From: CALZJC01 sp041574955
GTDB taxonomy: Bacteria > Acidobacteriota > Thermoanaerobaculia > Multivoradales > JAHEKO01
Reading direction: 5' to 3'
Length of the DNA stretch: 16,141 nucleotides
NCBI GenBank assembly: GCA_041574955.1
Contig: JBFGNS010000100.1
Location: 1-16,141, forward strand
Positions 1 through 6,952 of this stretch are shown here, in pieces; within the stretch, counting starts at the first letter, position 1, and each line of letters opens with the position of its first letter. A model generated the notes under the pieces. It was given only the letters and a program-made list of their open reading frames with translations. It did no database searches and was not told the DNA's origin. The position numbers were made by a program, and so were the translations under genes.

Positions 1-2
1 GG

Positions 3-209
3 GAGTTCCTGGGGTGTATCCCGCACCCTGCCTACCAGCGGTTCGGGCGGCAGCCCGAGCTCCTGCAAGTCGAGATTCCGGTCACCTGCCGGGTGCTCGA
101 GCATGATCACCGCGACCAGTGGGTATGGCTGGAGCCGGAGAGCGTGGCGGGCCGCGAGCGGCCTGCCGGCGCCGGTGGCACGAGGCCGATCCCCGGGAGG
201 GCACCATGA
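3..209 (+). CDS. C-terminal part of an unrecognised protein (5' end outside window)
   Basis: The frame starting at base 3 is open from the window edge to a TGA at 207-209, giving 68 residues. About 85-90% of the codons before the end carry G or C in the third position, as in the clear genes here, which supports coding. The stop overlaps the ATG of the next gene (ATGA, 206-209), the junction type used repeatedly in this window. The visible part begins EFLGCIPHPAYQRF and ends in a Gly/Pro/Arg-rich tail. I recognise no domain and assign no function. The alternative is that this is non-coding spacer; the overlap and codon bias make coding the better guess. Confidence 0.45.
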   Translation, partial: EFLGCIPHPAYQRFGRQPELLQVEIPVTCRVLEHDHRDQWVWLEPESVAGRERPAGAGGTRPIPGRAP

Positions 210-577
210 TCCGAGGCGTCCACACGATGTTCTACTCCTCCGAGCCCGAGGCGCTGCGCGCCTTCCTGCGCGACGTGCTGGGCTTTCCGTACACCGACGT
301 CGGCGAAGGCTGGCTGATCTTCGATCTGCCGGAGGCCGACATGGGATGCCATCCGACCGAGGAGCAGGCCGGCCACGGCGCGCCGGCCGGCACCCACCAG
401 ATCTCGTTCTACTGCGACGACCTCGAGGCGACGGTGGCCGAGCTCGACCGCCTCGGCGTCGAGTTCGTCGGCGGCATCGAAGACGCGGGCTGGGGCCTGG
501 TGACGCGCTTCCGGATGCCGGGTGGGGTGCAGGCTCAACTCTACGAGCCGCGCTACAGCAAGGGCGAAAGCCGCTGA
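206..577 (+). CDS. VOC-family (glyoxalase/bleomycin-resistance fold) protein
   Basis: A 123-residue protein, the usual length of a single-chain vicinal-oxygen-chelate protein built from two beta-alpha-beta-beta-beta modules. Module 1 begins GVHTMFYSSEPEALRAFLRDVLGF; module 2 begins THQISFYCDDLEATVAELDRLGVEF and ends MPGGVQAQLYEPRY. Residues placed where the family puts metal ligands are H6, H64 and E114, so a divalent-metal enzyme is plausible. Known members include lyases, dioxygenases and drug-binding proteins; nothing here identifies the substrate. The ATG at 206 is chosen because GGGAGG lies at 195-200 with a 5-base gap, and the protein then starts exactly at the first beta strand. It overlaps the upstream stop by ATGA, and its own stop overlaps a possible CTG start of the GNAT gene. 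Confidence 0.93.
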   Translation: MIRGVHTMFYSSEPEALRAFLRDVLGFPYTDVGEGWLIFDLPEADMGCHPTEEQAGHGAPAGTHQISFYCDDLEATVAELDRLGVEFVGGIEDAGWGLVTRFRMPGGVQAQLYEPRYSKGESR

Positions 578-1113
578 GCCGCCGGGGCGCCTCGCCGCGA
601 CTGCGCCCGGTGCGCGCGAGCGACCTCGAGGTCTTCTACCAGCACCAGCGCGACCCCGAGGCGGTGCGGATGGCGGCGTTCGAGCCGCGCGCGCGCCGGG
701 CGTTCATGGCGCACTGGCGGCGGCTGCTCGCGGACGGCTCGGTGGTCAAGCGCACGCTGGTGTGCGGCGATCGGGTGGCGGGCTACGTCGTCTGCTGGCA
801 GCAGTCGGGCGAGTGGCGGGTGGGGTACTGGATCGGGCGCGAGCACTGGGGCCGCGGGCTGGCGACGCTCGCGCTGCGCGGGCTCCTCGAGCTGGTGCGC
901 GAGCGGCCGCTGGTGGCGTGGGTGGCGAGCCACAACCGCGGCTCGGTGCGCGTGCTCGAGAAGTGCGGTTTCGTTCCCAGCGAGCTCGGCGCGGCGGCTG
1001 CCGGCGACCGGCTTCCGGAGGGCGTCGAGGAGTTGAGAATGGTCCTCTCCGGCGCCTCGCCGGCATCCGGCCGCGGACCGGCGGATTCCCCGCGCGGCCG
1101 GGGTGTGCGCTAG
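574..1113 (+). CDS. GNAT N-acetyltransferase with a non-canonical start
   Basis: Residues from about 9 onward match the RimJ/RimL-like GNAT layout: a first strand RLRPVRASDLEVFYQHQRDP, a conserved MAAF, then GYWIGREHWGRGLATLALRG, which contains the acetyl-CoA pyrophosphate loop (R89-E-H-W-G-R-G-L-A), and VLEKCGFV near the end. Such enzymes transfer acetyl from acetyl-CoA to an amine or protein N-terminus; the acceptor is unknown. The start is the problem. No ATG, GTG or TTG lies just before the first strand; the GTG at 610 would cut the strand. CTG at 574 forms a CTGA overlap with the VOC stop and has AAGGG at 560-564, so I take it as the likely start. The alternatives are a VOC-GNAT frameshift fusion or a sequence error. 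The tail after residue 158 is low-complexity. Confidence 0.8.
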   Translation: MSRRGASPRLRPVRASDLEVFYQHQRDPEAVRMAAFEPRARRAFMAHWRRLLADGSVVKRTLVCGDRVAGYVVCWQQSGEWRVGYWIGREHWGRGLATLALRGLLELVRERPLVAWVASHNRGSVRVLEKCGFVPSELGAAAAGDRLPEGVEELRMVLSGASPASGRGPADSPRGRGVR

Positions 1114-1141
1114 GCTCGCGGCCGCCGCGCGGCAGCGCGCT

Positions 1142-1160
1142 GGGCCGGTCGCACCGGCTT
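1142..1160 (+). terminator. Possible terminator hairpin after the GNAT gene
   Basis: GCCGGT (1144-1149), loop CGC, ACCGGC (1153-1158) forms a perfect 6-bp stem, extendable by two G-U pairs and followed by TT. It begins about 28 bases after the GNAT stop, inside the 241-bp convergent spacer 1114-1354. There is no run of T, so it would be a weak intrinsic terminator or just a GC-rich palindrome. I see no gene in the rest of the spacer. Confidence 0.25.
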
Positions 1161-1354
1161 CGTACGGAGCGCGGTCGAGAACCGCCGCCCCAGCCCCCGA
1201 GCACTCAAGCCTCCTGGCGGTTGCGTTGACGGTCGGGCACGGTCGCTTGGCCGTCGGTGGCCCGGGCCGGGCTCCAAAGGCGAGGGTGATCGCTCCGCCC
1301 GGGCCCCCGCCGGCTCGGCGCTCCCTCCGGCGACGTGCTCCAAGCCCTAAAGCC

Positions 1355-4021
1355 CTATCCCAGCTGACGCTCGATACCGGCCTCGAGTGCCGCCTCGATC
1401 ACCGCCGCCGTCTCGTCCAGATGGGCGCGGGTATAGGCGTCGAGCGAGCCGCCGGCCACCGCCGAGGCGATTTGCGCCTGGAGCGCCTTGAGGTCGGCGC
1501 GCGCCAGGGCGCAGGCGTCCTCGGGCGTGCCCGGCGCCGGTTTGACCACCGTCGCTACCAGCCTGTCGAGGTGCATCCGCTGCAGCCCGCGGCGCAGGCT
1601 GGTGATGTTCGAGCCGGCGTCGAGCTCGGCCCAGATCGCCGAGCGCAGGCCGGTGAACACCTCGGGCAGGGTCAGCACGTCGGCGCCGTCGCGCAGCTCG
1701 ATGTCGAGCATGCGCTGCTGGAGCAGCGGGTCGTAGAGGTGGTCGAGCGGCATCGACTGGATGCGCCAGATCCGCTCGTGCAGCGGATAGTCGTTGCGCG
1801 GCGTCTCCCAGATCGCGCCCGAGAAGTCCCACATGCGCTCGGCCGCCAGCTTGTTCATCAGCGATGACGGGATGCGGAAGGCGTCGGGCGCCAGCACCTC
1901 GCTGGTCAGGAAGTCGAGCGCCTGGCGCTGCCTGGCGGCCGGCACCGGCTGGTAGGGCAGCCGCCCGTTGGGGTCACCGATGTGGTCGCGGTGGTGGTAG
2001 ACGCCGCCGATGTACTTGGCGACGTTCATCACCGAGCCGAAGTACTCGCCGAACCCCTGGTTGAACACCCGGCGCAGCTTCTGGTACTGCTCGCCCTGCT
2101 TCTCGAACTTGGCTTCTATCGACGCCCACAGCTCCTCGGCCAGCCCGATGCGGCCGCGGTAGTACTCCATCGAGTCGTCGCCGAGGTCCCAGCGGGTGGC
2201 CGTCGGGTCCATGCCGCGCGGCCCGAACCAGGCGTCCTCGTCGGTGCCGTAGGCGAGCATCGGGTCCGCCGCGCGCGACGCGATCTGCTCGAGCATCGCC
2301 TTCTCGCTCTGAGAGCTGTCGGGCGGCATCGGCTTGTAGGCGTACTCCACCACCCAGTAGTCGTAAGGGCCGAGCACGGTCTGGTAGTAGGCGCCCTGCG
2401 GCTGGCCCTTGGGGGCGACGTTGACCGGGTTGTAGTCCATCACCGAGCCGGTGTGCGCCTGGGCGCCGTTGCCGAGCGCATCGACCGAGCGGATGGTCGA
2501 GGCCTTGAAGTTGTGTCGGAAGCCGAGCGTGTGGCCGACCTCGTGAGCGATCACCTCGATGATGAACTGGCGCAGGAACTCCTCGAGCGCCGCTCCGCCG
2601 GCCGCCATGTCGGAGCGCGCCGCCACCACGCTCCAGGCGAACGCCGCCTGCCGGCGGAGCCCTTCCTGGAAATCGCACAGCGCACGGCCGTCACGGCGCA
2701 GGACGCCCTGCTCGGCGGCGATCCTGTCGCCGATCGCCGACGGCTGTGCGAACTCCTCGAACTCCTGGTAGACGAAGCGCAGCATGTCGGCCGAGACGCG
2801 GATGTCGGCGTCGTAGATCTGGCCGGTGAACGGGTTGGTGCGCGACGGCCCGACGGCGTAGCCGGCGCCGGGCTGGACCATCCAGCGCACCACGTTGTAG
2901 CGCACGTCGGCCGGGTCCCAGTCGGCGTCGTCGGGCATCTGGCGCACCTCGATGGCGTCCTTGAAGCCGATCTTGGCGAAGGCGTCGTTCCACAGCAGCA
3001 CGCCGTCGCGCACCGCCTCGCGGTGCTCGACCGGGATGGTGTTCTCGAGCCAGAAGACGATCGGCTGCCGCGGCTTGGACTGGCCGAACTTGGGCTCCGC
3101 CTTGTCGAGCTGCCAGCGGTTGACGTAGCGCACGTAGGGGGTGTCCTGGAGTTGGCTGGTGAAGTCCTGGTACATGGTCAGGAAGTGGCCGACGCGGTCG
3201 TCCGCCAGCCGCGGCTTGTAGCCGGTCGACGGCAGGGTGGAGAGGCTGTAGTGGTAGATGTGGCGGAAGGCGCGGGAGTCCGCCAGCGTCGCGCCGCCCT
3301 GCGGGTTGCCCGACTGGAAGTGCAGCACCACGTCGATCTCGGTGTTCTGCGGGAACGACTTGACGGCGCCGAAGTAGCTGTTGGCCTTGTCGAAGTTGTA
3401 GCTCGGCTGCTTGATGAACTCGCGGAAGATGTAGCCGACCATGGCGATGTCCTGCACGAACATGTCGCTCGGATCGACCAGCAGGGCGCCGGTCTCGGGG
3501 TGCGGCGCGCCGGTGATCTTGCCGACGCCCATCAGCGAGTCCGACAGGCCGCGGTCGAGGGCGCGCCCGATGGCGGCCTCCGGATCGGCGCGGAAGTAGA
3601 CGTTCTTGTGCAGCCACTGGACGGTCTTGCCGACCCGGGTGAAGACGAACGGAAACTCGTTGAGCATGGCGCTCGAGTCGAACCACCAGCCGTCGCCCGC
3701 CGAGCGGGTGATCGAGGCCAGGTAGATGGTGTCGAACTGCTCGGGCTTGATCTCGATGTAGGCCTTGCCCTCGTCGTCGTCGCGCCAGAAGGTGAACAGG
3801 CCCTCGACCTTCTCGAAGCCGTCGATGATCTCGGAGAACGGCTTCTCCTCGGGCTTCTTGGGCTTGTCGGCGGGCGCCTTTTCCTCCTCGGCGGGCGCCT
3901 TCTCTTCCTGCTTGGGCTCTTCCTTCTTCTTCTGCGTGCGGGCCGCGTCGGCGGGCGAGGCCGCGATCAGCCCGCAGGCGACGAGGGCGGCCAGAAACGG
4001 CGAACGGAGCATCCTGCGCAT
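1355..4021 (-). CDS. Secreted zinc-dependent metalloprotease (DUF5117/DUF4953 type metzincin)
   Basis: An 888-residue exported protein. Residues 1-26 are a Sec signal peptide (RR, hydrophobic stretch, ADA before A27); an alternative lipobox LVAC at C16 is less likely. Residues 28-65 are a Lys/Glu/Pro-rich linker. The mature part begins as in DUF5118/DUF5117 proteins, a segment near 320-360 contains FWLENTIPVEHREAVRDGV, and the catalytic site is H493-E-V-G-H497-T-L-G-F-R-H503 with three zinc-binding His and E494 as general base. M528 in SVMDYNP is the Met-turn expected of metzincins. Length is typical of these large enzymes of Bacteroidota and Acidobacteriota, whose substrates are mostly unknown; extracellular peptide or protein hydrolysis is the inferred role. 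The start at 4021 is set by AGGAG ten bases upstream and by the signal peptide. It is transcribed alone, divergent from the transporter. Confidence 0.95.
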   Translation of the reverse strand: MRRMLRSPFLAALVACGLIAASPADAARTQKKKEEPKQEEKAPAEEEKAPADKPKKPEEKPFSEIIDGFEKVEGLFTFWRDDDEGKAYIEIKPEQFDTIYLASITRSAGDGWWFDSSAMLNEFPFVFTRVGKTVQWLHKNVYFRADPEAAIGRALDRGLSDSLMGVGKITGAPHPETGALLVDPSDMFVQDIAMVGYIFREFIKQPSYNFDKANSYFGAVKSFPQNTEIDVVLHFQSGNPQGGATLADSRAFRHIYHYSLSTLPSTGYKPRLADDRVGHFLTMYQDFTSQLQDTPYVRYVNRWQLDKAEPKFGQSKPRQPIVFWLENTIPVEHREAVRDGVLLWNDAFAKIGFKDAIEVRQMPDDADWDPADVRYNVVRWMVQPGAGYAVGPSRTNPFTGQIYDADIRVSADMLRFVYQEFEEFAQPSAIGDRIAAEQGVLRRDGRALCDFQEGLRRQAAFAWSVVAARSDMAAGGAALEEFLRQFIIEVIAHEVGHTLGFRHNFKASTIRSVDALGNGAQAHTGSVMDYNPVNVAPKGQPQGAYYQTVLGPYDYWVVEYAYKPMPPDSSQSEKAMLEQIASRAADPMLAYGTDEDAWFGPRGMDPTATRWDLGDDSMEYYRGRIGLAEELWASIEAKFEKQGEQYQKLRRVFNQGFGEYFGSVMNVAKYIGGVYHHRDHIGDPNGRLPYQPVPAARQRQALDFLTSEVLAPDAFRIPSSLMNKLAAERMWDFSGAIWETPRNDYPLHERIWRIQSMPLDHLYDPLLQQRMLDIELRDGADVLTLPEVFTGLRSAIWAELDAGSNITSLRRGLQRMHLDRLVATVVKPAPGTPEDACALARADLKALQAQIASAVAGGSLDAYTRAHLDETAAVIEAALEAGIERQLG
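3870..3911 (-). repeat. Two imperfect 21-bp tandem units in the protease linker
   Basis: GCGGGCGCCTTTTCCTCCTCG (3870-3890) is followed directly by a near copy at 3891-3911. On the minus strand these encode the repeated EEKAPA-type units of the charged linker after the signal peptide. Being a multiple of three, copy-number change would keep the frame. Confidence 0.5.
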
Positions 4022-4234
4022 GGTCGTCACACTCCTAACGGCTGCTGGTGAAACCGGAACGGCGGCGGGTGCGGTGCGGGGTGACCAACGGTGGCCGCGC
4101 GCACGGATCCTGCCCGCTCGAGGCAGATCGCCGCTCGTGCTGCTGATGGGACTCACGGGTTGTCGCGGGCCGCGAAGGCCCGCTCGGTACTACGAGCGCC
4201 GGGCGGCCAGGGTTTAGAACAGATCGGCGGCCGC

Positions 4235-4270
4235 CGGCGGAGCGCCGAGTATACCCTCGGCGTTCCGCCG
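4235..4270. repeat. 36-bp inverted repeat, 15-bp arms
   Basis: Left arm CGGCGGAGCGCCGAG (4235-4249), loop TATACC (4250-4255), right arm CTCGGCGTTCCGCCG (4256-4270). The arms are complementary at 14 of 15 positions, and the exception (G4242 with T4263) is a G-U pair in plus-strand RNA. It is the longest perfect-like palindrome noticed in a spacer here. There is no T-run, and it lies between divergent genes, so an operator or a leader RNA structure is more likely than a terminator. Confidence 0.6.
4248..4253 (-). promoter_or_regulatory. Possible -10 box (TATACT) for the protease
   Basis: Read on the minus strand the hexamer is TATACT, five of six to the sigma-70 -10 consensus, placed in the loop and arm of the inverted repeat. 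The -35 is poor: at best GTGAGC with a 16-bp spacer. A start here would give a leader of about 220 bases before the protease ATG. Suggestive only. Confidence 0.28.
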
Positions 4271-4313
4271 CTCACGTCGACCTGCTGTCCGGTGCGCGCG
4301 GCGCCGGGCGTCG

Positions 4314-4319
4314 TAGACT
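4314..4319 (+). promoter_or_regulatory. Possible -10 box (TAGACT) for the transporter
   Basis: TAGACT fits the TANNNT form seen ahead of several genes here (TATACT at 11019, TAGAGT at 12912, TAGACT at 15558). No recognisable -35 is found 16-18 bp upstream. It lies 10 bases before the ATG at 4330 and 78 before the transporter GTG. Confidence 0.2.
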
Positions 4320-4329
4320 GACGCCTCGG

Positions 4330-4401
4330 ATGGACAGGGTCTCCGGCGGCGGCAGCGGGCGGCGGTCGACGACGGCCGAGGAACGGGGTTCCCCAGGGTG
4401 A
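4330..4401 (+). CDS. Possible 23-residue leader peptide ahead of the transporter
   Basis: ATG at 4330 opens 23 codons ending in TGA 4399-4401, which overlaps the transporter GTG (GTGA, 4398-4401). The peptide starts MDRVSGGGSGRRSTTAEE and is Gly/Ser/Arg-rich, with no domain. No Shine-Dalgarno precedes it. The transporter GTG itself has only a distant GAGGAA, so translational coupling through this frame is conceivable. It may equally be a chance frame in GC-rich DNA. Confidence 0.2.
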   Translation: MDRVSGGGSGRRSTTAEERGSPG

Positions 4402-5867
4402 CGACCAGGGCGTCGAAACGAGACACGGGCGCCGCCTACCGCCGGATCGGCCTGTTCACCGGGCCGGCAGTGGCGGCGGCGATGATGGCGCTGCCGGCGC
4501 CCGAAGGCCTGACGGCGGCCGGCTGGCGCGCCGCCGCGCTCGGCGTCTGGATGGGCCTGTGGTGGGCGACCGAGGCGGTGCCGGTGGCGGCCACCGCCCT
4601 GCTGCCGATCGCGCTCTTCCCGCTCGCCGGGGTGAGCGACATCCAGACGGTGACGGCGCCGTTCGCCAACCCCACCATCTACCTGTTTCTGGGTGGCTTC
4701 CTGGTGGCCCTGGCGGTCCAGCGCTGGGGGCTCCACCGCCGCATTGCGCTGGCGGTGATCGCGCTGTTCGGCGGCAGCGGAGCCTCGCTGGTCGGCGGCT
4801 TCATGGTGGCCAGCGCGCTGGTCTCGATGTGGGTCACCAACACCTCGACCACCATGATGCTGCTGCCGATCGCTGCCTCGGTGGTGGCGGTGGTGCAGCA
4901 GAACCTGGGTGACTCGGCGGAGGTCCAGGAGAGGTTCCCGGTGGCGATGCTGTTGGGGGTGGCCTACGGCGCCACCCTGGGCGGCATGGCGACCCTGGTC
5001 GGCACGCCGCCCAACGCGCTGCTCGCCGCCTTCATGCTGGAGAACTTCGGGCTCGAGATCGGCTTCGCCCAGTGGATGCTGGTCGGCGTGCCGGTGACCG
5101 CCAGCCTGCTGCCGCTCGCCTGGTGGCTGCTGACCCGCCGCATCTACCCGGTGCGGTTCTCGACCGGCGGACCGACGCGCAGGCATCTGGAGCGGATGCG
5201 GCGGGAGCTGGGCCCGATGACCCGGCCGGAGCGGCGGGTCGCCCTGGTGGCGGCTGCGCTGGGGCTGCTGTGGATCACGCGCCCGCTGCTCGGCCGGTTG
5301 CCGGGGCTCGGCGGTTTGTCGGACGCCGGCGTCGCGATGCTGGCGGCGCTGGCTCTGTTCCTGGTGCCGAGCGGCGCCGAGCGCGGGTCCCGTCTGATGG
5401 CGTGGGAGGACACCAGGGGCCTGCCGTGGGGGGTGCTGATCCTGTTCGGAGGCGGCCTGGCGCTGGCCGCGGCTGTCTCTGAGACCGGGCTCGCCGTCTG
5501 GTTGGGGCAGCGGCTGCTCGAGTTGGGCGTGACGCGCCTCGCGGTGCTGGTGGTGGCGGTCGCGGCCCTCATCATCTTCCTCACCGAGCTGACCAGCAAC
5601 CTGGCGACCACCGCCACCTTCCTGCCGGTGGTGGCGGCGCTCGCCGCCCAGGCCGGCTTCGCGCCGGTGACGCTGACCGTGCCGGTGGCGCTGGCGGCGA
5701 GCTGCGCCTTCATGCTGCCGGTGGCCACGCCGCCCAACGCGGTCGTCTACAGTTCCGGGATGCTGACCATTCCGCAGATGGTGCGCGCCGGCTTCTGGCT
5801 CAACCTGATCGGCATCGTGCTGGTCTCGCTGGCTTCGGTGCTGCTGGCTCCACGAGTGCTGTCGTGA
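4398..5867 (+). CDS. DASS-family (SLC13-like) sodium-coupled anion/dicarboxylate transporter
   Basis: A 489-residue inner-membrane protein with about 11-12 hydrophobic segments, the usual length for divalent-anion:sodium symporters. It carries the two inverted-repeat signatures of the family: SMWVTNTSTTMMLLPI (T147-N148-T149) with VGTPPNAL at 201, and TELTSNLATTATFLP (S400-N401-L402) with VATPPNAVVYSSGML at 442. Family members import C4-dicarboxylates, citrate, or sulfate with sodium; the SN-T/V-like motifs favour carboxylates, but the substrate is inferred. Motif 1 has Thr and motif 2 has Leu where the classic SNT triplet would be, a mild departure. The start is GTG 4398, giving a short basic N-terminus before the first helix; no ATG lies nearer. 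It is followed by a 107-bp gap and may share a transcript with the hydrolase. Confidence 0.95.
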   Translation: MTTRASKRDTGAAYRRIGLFTGPAVAAAMMALPAPEGLTAAGWRAAALGVWMGLWWATEAVPVAATALLPIALFPLAGVSDIQTVTAPFANPTIYLFLGGFLVALAVQRWGLHRRIALAVIALFGGSGASLVGGFMVASALVSMWVTNTSTTMMLLPIAASVVAVVQQNLGDSAEVQERFPVAMLLGVAYGATLGGMATLVGTPPNALLAAFMLENFGLEIGFAQWMLVGVPVTASLLPLAWWLLTRRIYPVRFSTGGPTRRHLERMRRELGPMTRPERRVALVAAALGLLWITRPLLGRLPGLGGLSDAGVAMLAALALFLVPSGAERGSRLMAWEDTRGLPWGVLILFGGGLALAAAVSETGLAVWLGQRLLELGVTRLAVLVVAVAALIIFLTELTSNLATTATFLPVVAALAAQAGFAPVTLTVPVALAASCAFMLPVATPPNAVVYSSGMLTIPQMVRAGFWLNLIGIVLVSLASVLLAPRVLS

Positions 5868-5974
5868 GCGGGGCGCCCACAGGCGGTGCCGGCGCCAGCA
5901 GGCCGACCGTCACCAGGAACACCGTGACGATCTCCGCTTTCGTGGTGTCGGTGGTCGTCGAGAGGAGGAGCTGA

Positions 5975-6952
5975 GTGCGCCTGGCGAACCGGCTGACGCT
6001 GCTTGCCGCTCTGGTGCCGGTGGTGTGCCGGGCTTTGGCGCCCGAGGCCGACTCGTGGTACCTGTGGACCGAAGACGGTGTCCGTCACTACGTCGTCGAG
6101 GTGGGGCGCGGCGAGCCGGTGGTGGTGCTTCACGGCGGCTGGGGGGCCGAGCACGGCTACCTGTTGAGGCTGGTCGAGCCGCTGGCGGACGGCTTCCGCT
6201 TCGTGCTGTACGACCAGCGCGGCTCGCTGCGCTCGCCGGCTCCGGAAGGGTCGATCTCGCTCGGCCGGCTGGTGGCCGACCTCGAGGAGCTGCGCGACGA
6301 GCTGGGCCTCGAGCGGATGACGCTGTTGGCCCACTCGATGGGCTCGATGCTCGCCTACGCCTACCTGCGCGAGCACCCCGAGCGGGTGCGCTCGATGGTG
6401 ATGCTGGCGCCGGTGGTGCCGCCGGACGCCGCCACCGATGCGGAGCGGGTGCGGGCCGCCCAGGCGCGGTTCGTCGAGTTCGCGCGCGCCCAGGAGAAGG
6501 CGCAGGCGGTGCGCGAGGGGCTCGACCACGAGCCCCGCAACGACCGCGAGCGCTCCGCCCGCTCCCGCATCTCGATGGCGGCCGGCAACCTCTACCACGT
6601 GGAGCGGTGGCGGCAGCTCGAGGGCGGCCAGGCGTTCTACAACCCCCGGGTTCACGCGCTGCTGCAGGAGAACACTCCCGCCGGGGAGTGGCAGGGGCTG
6701 TTCGCGGCCCTCGCGACCCACGCGCCGCCGGTCGAGCTGATCCTCGGCGACCACGACCTGGTGGATTTCGGGGTCGTCGCCTGGCCACCGCTGGCGGCGG
6801 TGCTCCCCAACGCCCGCCTGCACGTCGTCGAGCGGGCCGGGCACAACGCCTGGATCGACCAGCCCGAGGCGGTACGGGCGCTTATCGCCCGGGCGCTGGC
6901 TGACGGCGCCGTCGGGGTGCGCGAGCCCGCCGGTTCCGACGGTGCCGAATGA
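5975..6952 (+). CDS. Alpha/beta-hydrolase, S33 prolyl-aminopeptidase-like, exported
   Basis: A 325-residue alpha/beta-hydrolase. The oxyanion region is VVVLHGGWG (50-57), followed by FVLYDQRGSLRSP as in proline iminopeptidases and related S33 enzymes. The nucleophile elbow is A119-H-S121-M-G, the acid is probably D261 in LILGDHDLVDF, and the base is H290 in ERAGHNAWIDQP. The first Gly of the usual G-x-S-x-G is Ala, seen in some active relatives. A cap domain of about 100 residues lies between strands 6 and 7. Residues 1-20 are basic then hydrophobic, suggesting a signal peptide or anchor. The GTG start is fixed by AGGAGGAG at 5963-5970. The substrate could be a peptide, ester or lactone. Its stop overlaps the next GNAT start (ATGA), so the two are co-translated. 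Confidence 0.92.
   Translation: MRLANRLTLLAALVPVVCRALAPEADSWYLWTEDGVRHYVVEVGRGEPVVVLHGGWGAEHGYLLRLVEPLADGFRFVLYDQRGSLRSPAPEGSISLGRLVADLEELRDELGLERMTLLAHSMGSMLAYAYLREHPERVRSMVMLAPVVPPDAATDAERVRAAQARFVEFARAQEKAQAVREGLDHEPRNDRERSARSRISMAAGNLYHVERWRQLEGGQAFYNPRVHALLQENTPAGEWQGLFAALATHAPPVELILGDHDLVDFGVVAWPPLAAVLPNARLHVVERAGHNAWIDQPEAVRALIARALADGAVGVREPAGSDGAE

Larger units (their letters stand above)
4022..4397. other. Divergent intergenic region between protease and transporter
   Basis: 376 bp with no convincing conventional gene on either strand. It should carry the promoters of both flanking genes. Visible content: the Shine-Dalgarno AGGAG of the protease at 4032-4036 (minus strand), a 36-bp inverted repeat at 4235-4270 overlapping a minus-strand TATACT, a plus-strand TAGACT at 4314-4319, and a 23-codon ATG frame from 4330 that overlaps the transporter start. 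The in-frame extension of the protease to an ATG at 4156 is rejected because it lacks a ribosome-binding site and would bury the signal peptide. Confidence 0.6.

Noticed and set aside
1180..1222. 7-bp inverted repeat AACCGCC / GGCGGTT
   Set aside because: The 29-base gap and short arms make a hairpin unlikely to matter.
1982..4051. Long open frame on the + strand opposite the metalloprotease
   Set aside because: It is the antisense image of a gene with strong domain evidence; its translation is Val/Arg/Leu-rich without any motif, as expected from GC-rich codon bias.
4022..4156. Upstream in-frame ATG extending the protease by 45 residues
   Set aside because: AGGAG and a clean signal peptide both point to the ATG at 4021; the extension has neither.
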